From Diphasiastrum complanatum (taxonomy: Eukaryota > Streptophyta > Lycopodiopsida > Lycopodiales > Lycopodiaceae): 64,000 nt of DNA. The DNA lies in contig CM055110.1 in the NCBI GenBank assembly GCA_029204225.1, positions 21,744,988-21,808,987 of the forward strand. The letters are read 5' to 3'. A model generated the notes under the pieces. It saw only the letters and a program-made list of their open reading frames with translations, did no database searches and was not told the origin of the DNA. The translations under genes and the position numbers were made by a program. How positions within the stretch are numbered: position 1 is the stretch's first letter; the number at the start of each line of letters is the position of its first letter. This document shows positions 1 to 9,100 of the stretch, piece after piece.

Positions 1-136
1 CGGACCCCAAGACACTGGAAAACTTGCATTGAAGGAATTTACTAGAAATTTTAACTTATTCCTGAGTGGGAAACGTATTGCAAAATTATCCCTTGAAATG
101 TATCTGCTGCAACAGAGCTGGAAAGTAGTTATGGAC

Positions 137-361
137 CTGAAAGTAGTTTCCAAGTAATTGCTTTCCTTCCATGGAGAATATGTCATGAAGTAACATGTAT
201 ATTTGCACTGCAGGTTCCAAAGCAGGCGCCATATTAGCACTAGGAGGTAAGAATGTATCTGCCAAACCAGATTTTGAAAACTCATCGAGAGATTTGTAAT
301 TCTGGAACACGATAGCCAGTAACTGAATGACAAGCTGTTTAACTTCAGCTAGCATCCATTG
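137..361 (-). CDS. exon 11 of the unknown-function gene
   Basis: This exon is 225 nt, phase 0 at both ends, with acceptor cattgcag and donor CAG/GTCC. It encodes 75 residues from QWMLAEVKQL to LLGNYFQ, including FQNYKSLDE and the PALEPAVQIYMLLHD block that is the most conserved part of the family. Confidence 0.85.
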
Positions 362-2794
362 CTGCAATGATGACAGTTCACAAACACTTATCAGAGTCTT
401 TATTTGCAAAATTCATGCATGTGGTAACATTTCATGTGCTTTACTGCAGCTGCTCTAGTATTTAGCACAACTGACTTAATTTTGTTTAACTGTAGCGGCT
501 ATAATACCTCATTCTCTGTCAAGGCATATACGCTCAAAGCTCCAAGCACAGGACAGAGAAGATCATGGACAAGCATCAGACAATCACTTGTAGGTGTTGC
601 CAGCTCCATGATACTCATGAGGTACCTGAAGGCAGTTGCAAAATCTTAATTAACAAGGTTAGATAGGCCAGATTTTTGTTATAAGCAAGTCAAAGGAGCA
701 TCCTCTTGTCTAGAAATGCATTGCTGATTATTTCATTAACAGTTTCTGCTAAGAACAAGTTATAGCAAAATTCACACACTGAACTTTTAGCTTGTCTAGA
801 AGATTTTTTGTTAACTATTTCATTTAAATAGTTTCTGTATGATTATTTCATTAACAGTTTCTGCTAAGAACAAGTTATAGCAATATTCACACATTGAACT
901 TTTAGCTTGTCTAGAAGATTTTTTGTTAACTATTTCATTTAAATAGTTTCTGTACAGTACCTACATCATCTGCCTCTATTGAGGTATGATGAGATTACAA
1001 TCTCATGCCACATCAGTATATAGTGCAGTCTACCATGACACTCGCTGTAATCATGTCAAGCCCAACAACATCCTCAGTGATTCTTAAATCCTCGGTTGAC
1101 ATTGAAGCAATATCAACAATAACAGTGAATGTGAACTGCTAACGGGATAAAATTTTGCACGATAAGCCTAAAGAATGTAAAGCAAGTGCCAGATATAACT
1201 GCAAAAAATTAATTTGCAAGGTAGACAGGACAAATACCTTAAGTTGGCAAATGGCACAGACACACCATAATATTGAGCAAATTCAGACAGTAACCATTTC
1301 CATGAACTATGCATGTGTAGATTCCTTTGCTGGAACTGTTGCATCCTAATTGCAGCCTCCAGCAAAATGTCATATGCAAGGGTCTTCTCAATAGAACCCC
1401 ATTTCGACTACCGAAGAAAGTTACAACAGTCAGATAAGTTGAACCACGACATGTTAGTATAATGTAGAAATGAGATATTTACAAACATGGTTGTCAAGAT
1501 GATACAAGATTGAGAGTGTAAATGGGAGATAATATTTTGAGGTCTGTTCCTCTCCAGCTTAAATGTGCTGCAGTATAATTACTGCATGATGAAGACAAAA
1601 CAAGGTTTATGAATGAGAAACGTTACTGAACAGTTTCAAAGGACCAAACATCTAAAGGCATAGGCTAGTTTGTAGTAAAGTATGCTTTCGTGTCACCTCG
1701 CAGCTTTTCAAAGGACTAACCTTTAGTGCACTTACAGTGTCACGTGTTGCCACGTAGCTGAAAACCATTCTGACTTTCCCTATGGGCTGCTTGCCAGATT
1801 CATTGTATATCTGCCACCAGCTTGCTTTATCAGGCTGCAAACAAGCGCATTCTCTATGAGTTACAGTCAAATTCAATGCCTCCAGCATATATCCTTTTAA
1901 CGATGAGTTGGCATAATGATGACAAAGTCTTAGCTTAGCTTTTTTAGAATTATGACATGCTTCACACTTGATATAGCCAATTAGATTCATATAATATGCT
2001 GCAAAAATGAGATGAAAGTCCCCCAATAAGTTGTTTCTTAGCTAAGAAATTTTTCGTCTCCTTGAGTTCTGGAGGTCAATTCCACTTGACCACACAAAGA
2101 ATATGCAAGAGAAAAAGTGAGAAAAAACACATGCTTAATGAACAGAATAACAGCACATCAATCCTTTTAAAGTAGTGATGATCAGCAATCACTTAACAAT
2201 GATCAAACATATATACGGCAATAATATCTGTTATCTTGCACTATCCAATATGGTCTCCCATCCAATCTTCTGGTAAAAAGCATGATATGGAATCATGGAT
2301 GATGGAGCACGTTCAAGTTCAGACTGTACATTGACAAGTGCAGAATAATCCGTGTCTTTGAGATAAAAAAGCCTCCAGGTGGTCCTACAGAAAATAGAGG
2401 AACTCAACAATTGAATGTAGTTTGTCATCTTTTAACACCAAGGAATTCAAGTCTCATCAGCATCTCCAAACTTTGGATTACTTTAACACAGACTCTGCAT
2501 ATATTGAACTCTAGCTAGAGAAGCAAATGAGCTTCATATCCTTTTGTTGATCAAGTACGGTAGCCTTTCATTTATAAATCACTCCAAAAAAGGAACGTAA
2601 GAGTAGCTTTGGAAGCAAAGTTTGTCTTGTATGTTGAGTGATATGAAGTTGACGACTGTTATTGGTCCTGATGCAAACAATGACTGCTTTATAACATCAT
2701 GTCATATTCGTATATGGAACAATCTATGCTCTGGTCTCAAATGCTCTACAACTTCACAAAATAATAATTGTTTTTTAGCTGGTAAAATTCACAC

Positions 2795-2872
<78 letters not shown>

Positions 2873-3077
2873 CTGCAGTCATGAAAATTGAAGTAAAGCA
2901 AAGGCCATGTGTAAATGGACCTTGGCTTTGCTAATCGAATCAATATGGATCAATGCACGACCTCGTTGATTCCTTGAGCGATCATACACCTCAAAAATGA
3001 GATTGTCACCGGTGCTTGTCGAAAAGCTGTTCAAGCGAATGTGCAATAAGCTTATAGCGTCAAATGTATCAACGTAA

Positions 3078-3130
<53 letters not shown>

Positions 3131-6100
3131 GTTCATGTAGTATTCTGAATTGGAGATTGCTTTCTGATGCATCCTTTTCTGCCTACGACTCTCTTCCTTG
3201 AGTCTTGTTCATAAAATGTCGCAACATGAAAACCAATGATCAAAGCACTCTAGAACGTGTCCAGTACGTCCGAAATAGAATAAAAAAAAAAATTTGAAGT
3301 TTAATATGGGTGGCCAAAGCCCGATAGGGACAGCTGCGCATTTTTTGAGCAAAAGGAGAAAGGAGAAAACTGGCAGGCACTTTCTTGAAGCAGAAATGTT
3401 TCGATTGTCAAAAGATTAGGCTTCAGCATCCGTCGTAGAAAATGTGTTGGGTGGTTGCTTCTACTTGGCTTGGTTGGGACGATTTAAAAGTGGAACTCAT
3501 TGCAGCCTACATTGTGGGCATAGTGGATTCTCAGCAGGGCCTCCTAGCCAATAAAATAATGTCCACACAGGCATAGTGGATTCTCAGCAGGGCCTCCTAG
3601 CCAATAAAATAATGTCCACACACCAGCTGGCAGCGTCCGCTTCCAAAATTGGATAAAAAACGGAGCATGAGCTTAGAGACGGATACCAGCGAAAGGTTAG
3701 CTGATGTACATCAAAATTTTCGCCTTGTATTGGTGGAGACTTTAAGGTTTGAATGTTTTCTACATATCGTAACATAGTTATATAGACCATGATCAGTACT
3801 TAACTCAAAAAATGTTTCTAGATGGCATGATTCACATACAACACAGCTGTTTCATCGCACCCCGGCTGCACAAAAGTTGCCTGTTCCTTTGTTGCGTTCT
3901 GAAGTCTCATAACGTACGACAGCATACCTAGAAATCATCCAAATTGCACATCGACTGAGATCTAAATAAATAAATTTGAAACATCTGCGGTCTAAAGTGA
4001 TAAAAAATAGATGTTTAACATGGAACCTGATGTCTATGATTTACGTTTGACTAGATACCTGGAGGCATTACTGTCTTTCTGCGACATTTCTTCAAACCTG
4101 CTTTGAAAACCCCTGTTAGTCGACCTTTATGTGTCACCGTAGATTTCGTTGATCTTTCTGACCGCAGTTTTGCATTTCGACAGAGCTTAGCAAATCTGAG
4201 CAATCTTCTTGACATATAAGATAATCCACATCCCATTGGCATCGTCAATTTCATCTTCACCTCCAGCACTGTTTGCATAAACACAAAATCAGCATATACA
4301 CTTCATGTGTCCGAAGAGCTTTGTGACATTAGAAAGTCTAAGTTTTGAATGCGTACAATTTAGCAGTATCATGCATGATTTGAGCAAACAGAAGCATAAA
4401 TTTCTGTAAAGTTTCATGCAATGTTAAAAAGAATACAACAGCCATGTCCGCGTAGTACAAATGCAGAGAAAAGCATGCTGTCTAATTAGTAGTCCAATCC
4501 AAGTTCTCACGTTTCCTTCTACAAAAGTGTGGCATGCTAGCTATTTAATCATAATGCTTGAAGTACCTTGTACTTTTACAGTCCTCATGCTTTGGTTTTG
4601 AATTGAAGGTACGTAATTCCCTGCATGACGTTCTTTACAAGAGCAGTCTTCTTTTGGGTGTAAAAGCAACTCGTCCAATCTGCTAACAGCCATTGATTGA
4701 TAACCACTTCATTTTAGCTGCCTATGTTTTCCAGTTGTAATTTTCTTAGGGGAAGCTATCAAAATTGATCTTCAAAGTGACATTGAAATAAATAGGACAT
4801 GAGAAAACAAGAGGGAAATCTTCACTACATACCCAAAGCTCTCACGAAGCAAAAAGCAATCTCTGGATAGAAACTCTGACGCCTTTAAGTGACCACTTGC
4901 TGATGCATGTAAACAGAGTTGTACACAGCCAACATATACCAGAAGAGTTTCCCATGCATTTGAGAACCTATCACTCTTGAACCTGAAATCGTGCATCTGA
5001 ATATTTTGGGAAAACTTTGTAGGTTCATATTGATGCAGTTGACTTGAAGAAAACGCATCCAATTCAAATTTCTACAAATGAAACCAATTGTTTTGTCTGT
5101 ATTTCTGTTAGTGCTCATTTAAGTTGCTGGTACTACAGAGATACATCTCACCTTTGTACAATTGTATCAGCTGAAGTCAAATACAAGTACAAAGTACATA
5201 ACACTATCAGAGCTATATAGGTTGAGAATCATGATTTTCTTTGTTCATTACCTTGCCTCTGATGCTTTGGATTGTACGTCCGCAGATGGAATCCTTTTAT
5301 GTTTGTCTTCTGAGCTTTGTACAAGTGGCTTTGTCCACTGAATGTGTTTTTTCTCGAATTCATGAGTTAACAGGTCTACTGGCAATGCAAGCCCGGAGAA
5401 TGCAATATCAGCCTCCTTATACACAAACTTGGTAGGATCATTCCTGATTTGTGAGATGCCAATAGAAGTTTTGTGAATAACCTGCATCACTCCAAACCAA
5501 TCAGGATTTGTAAAAGGCATAAAAATACTCATTCAGTATTTAGCCGTTTTCCCTATTTTTTAGTTTCGTGATATAACCAGGCATTCCGTTTCATCTGATA
5601 ATTAAACTACTTGTATCTATTTTTGAGAACATAATGTGGTTAAAATTACAACTCAACTACGAATTTAGTATTTACTATAGTCCAACTGTCCAACATGCAA
5701 ATTTAATGGTCCAAAACTTACGTATATTAAGGCTTTTCACCATTTCAAAAAAGATAACATATTGGTCAGCACTAGTGGGTTTTGCACAAAAATAATACTA
5801 ATAGAATAACTAATAGGTCATCCAATGGTTATCAAACAAAATAAGTTTTTGTTAGCATAGTTAACAGCTTTTTTTGTGTTACAAACTTTAACACTTAGAA
5901 GCCGGTTCCGACCCTTTTGGGTCGGAACATTGTTGAGTGCATTGTCAGAGATACCTATTTACAGGATGATGTATTTATATACATTTAGTCATGGACTGTG
6001 TTCATAGGATCATTCTAAACTGAGGTTCAGAGCTACTATGATTATTATAGTTTCAGGCAAGATTTGGATCACTCTAAACTAAGGTTTAGAGCTACTGAAT

Positions 6101-9100
6101 GGATCAGGCAAGAATCATTCTAAATAGAAATTGGAATTACTTGTGGTCTATTATGAAGACACAATCACTCTATAGAAATAGAGCTACTGATCAGACACAT
6201 GTAGAAATAGAGATAATTCTTCCACTGGCAGATAGGTCCCGTTCCGGAACGGAACGGGCAACTAAGCTTTAACATAACATATATGCTAGCAGATAAGGGC
6301 CCTAAATCACGAAGATTTTGAAACTTGTAAATCATGTTCACTTGCAGATTTAAGTTATATAACTTTAGGCTTTTCCGCCCAACTTTAGGTTCCATATAAC
6401 AAGAGGTTTAAAGTCTCAAAGACCAAAAATTTTAGAATCTAGATTACAATAGATGAGAAAACTTCGAAGGTAGCCACCAAAGTCCTTAAAAGTTTGTAAA
6501 CTTTATGAAAACCATTCAGCATTGTCAAGTGCTTTCTAAATTTGAAATTGTGAAAAAAATTCTTGAAAGTGAGATGGGTGAAAAAAGTAAAATGGGAACG
6601 AACTTAAACTTTGTGGGGTAAAAAATAAGTCTCTGTTAAATTTTCTAAAAACCTAAAAATCTGAAAGCAATTGTTTTTAGCAGGCACATGAAAGTACAGC
6701 AAAGGCCAAATGGCGAAAATCACATCAAATACAGTATCAAAATGCACCCCTCCAAGCCACACAAAAAGGACTTTGGTGAGACGGTGCAGTACTGAGTATG
6801 TCCACAGCTTGTGAAGATTTTTTTGATAATCCAATCTAATTCAACTAAATCAAAGTAATCATTATTGTGGCGTTGTAGCACCAGGAGTGAGAACAAAGCA
6901 AAAGGCATATCAGCCTAATGAAGATGGGGCATTACTGCTTGCAATGCCTAGCTATCAATGTTGCCATTGTACTCCCATGCACGCCATACTTCGTTACGCT
7001 CGTACAAATTCGAAGCATGCCAAACTTTGCCCACTAGTTGCCTTGTCGTCGGTATTTTTCATATTAGGTTAACATGATGGTATACATGTGCTATTCTTCC
7101 TTCTAAAGAATGCAAAAAGAGACTTGATTTGATTGGCCAAATTTGCTCTGACCTTCATCATGGTTGAGTCTACCCATCCCCTTTAAAGAAATGATAAAAG
7201 CTCTGCACATTTGACCTGTATAATGTGGATAATTATTTCTGTCTGTGAATTGCACTACTCGGCACTTTTGTTGTTTAGATAATCCAAACAAAGATGTGAA
7301 CAAGCATCCACTTTGATAGACAGAATGCAGATTTGAAGACAATAAACACTGGGGACTAGGTGAATTGTCCATCTCATGCATGTTGTAAATGCATCACAAG
7401 TCAGCCCCTGCTAGAACGTTATATTTTGTACAAGCACTTCAGCAACAATAGATTTGAACCATACTCAACAAAAAATTCAAAATGATTCAAACAATCTACA
7501 AGATTCAAATTGAGCAGGTTTTCTCTTTTTCAGAAAAAAACGTTGCCAAATTCTTTTGAAAAAATCCTGTCTTATTGAGGTGTTAGGAAATTAGGATCTA
7601 AGATCGTAGTAAAAACTTATTCATCACTGATTATACTAAAATAGACATACAGAAAAGAGATGGGTGATACACTGGAGTTTGGCTCTTACCATAAACCTGT
7701 GAAGATTCTAGTCACTTCAAACTTGCTAGTAGCCTATATTTGCACAAATTTCCAGCAATCATATTCAGTGTGTGCAGGTTCTCAGCAACCCAATAAGATT
7801 TGGAAACCAATAATTCATGAACCATTTGTATTTGTGAATTTGTGTCACATGTGACATGAGTGAATGACTAGTCGTGGATATGTGGATTGTTTAAGCTTTA
7901 GGTAAATCTTGAATTGATTGACATCACCTAACGAGATCGACGTCACCAAGGTTCTTGATTTACCACATAGGTCAGAGAAGGAGGAGGATATATATGCCTT
8001 CTTGCATCTCAAGTCTGTTGCACAAACAAGTAGGCTTGAGCCTTGCTTGGTGATTTAAATTTCATTTCCGAGTCTTGTATTTCAATCAACTTTCAAGATT
8101 GTAATCTCTAGGTTCTACTATCTAGGTCACCTGGTATGTTGCATTTGAGTGAATTGTATGTTGCATTTGAGTGAATTGTGTGAAAAGGATGACTATTTGA
8201 CAAGCACAAACCTCCTCAACAAAAAACATGATCCTCACAATGGATCTTTGATATTATTATTTTCTATGATTGTGGACTTTTCATGATTGTGAAAGAAATG
8301 AAGCGACAAGAATCCTAGAAAGATGGAAATATCAATAAGAGAATTTCTAGTGAGCAAAATCAAGACTTTATAAATTGTAATCGAAGTGCCTTACTGTAGC
8401 AAACGCAATGAGGACAAGTATGGAGGGTGCACCCCTAGGCTACAGCGCATTGCATTGAGAGTCCTCTCATCGGGTTGCACCATGGTAGCTTGTGAGAAGA
8501 ACTGGAGCATCTAATCCCTCATACACAACAAAAAGAGAAACACTGGCATAGCGAGTTTGTTGCACGATCGGGTAGGCTTGAGCCTTGCTTGGTTCGTTCA
8601 TTCCTCGAGTCTTGTATTTCATTCAACTCTCAAGATTGTACTATCTAGGTCACCTCCTGGGTCTTGACTCTTCAATTTTGGGCAATGGGTACTTTCTAAT
8701 AGCTGCAAATCTCTATGTAACTTGAGCTGCATCACAACGAACTCAAGTTGCCACTGCTCAATAGCATTCAAAGAGCAACTTCAATAGCTCTACCAAGGAG
8801 ATTGAGGAGAGCGAGGATTGATGAGGTCTCAGAGGCTGGGGATGATGATGAGGAGGAGGAGCATGTGTAGGAGACCACGAGGCCATCCCCCACTAGTAGG
8901 ACCAAGAGGAGAACTCGATATAGTTCATAGAATCTAGGTCAATATTTCACCTAGATTCTACTAGTACATTATTATGACAAATTTTGAGTTGCAAGATTCA
9001 TTGATCAACCTAAAGTGCTATCAACTTGTCTAAATGCAAAGAATGTGAATCTGCACAAAAGATTTTAGGACACAAAATAAAATACTCAATTTTGACCAAA

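Noticed and set aside
434-649. Plus-strand 71-codon frame
   Set aside because: Antisense shadow of exon 10.
2231-2428. Minus-strand frame with coding-like DTDYSALVNVQ
   Set aside because: It lies between exons 7 and 8, which join directly in the family order, and has no usable donor.
8811-8935. Acidic plus-strand stretch (GDDDEEEE) followed by a basic run
   Set aside because: It could be the end of a hAT transposase, but it lies upstream of the DUF659 part and is too short to support.
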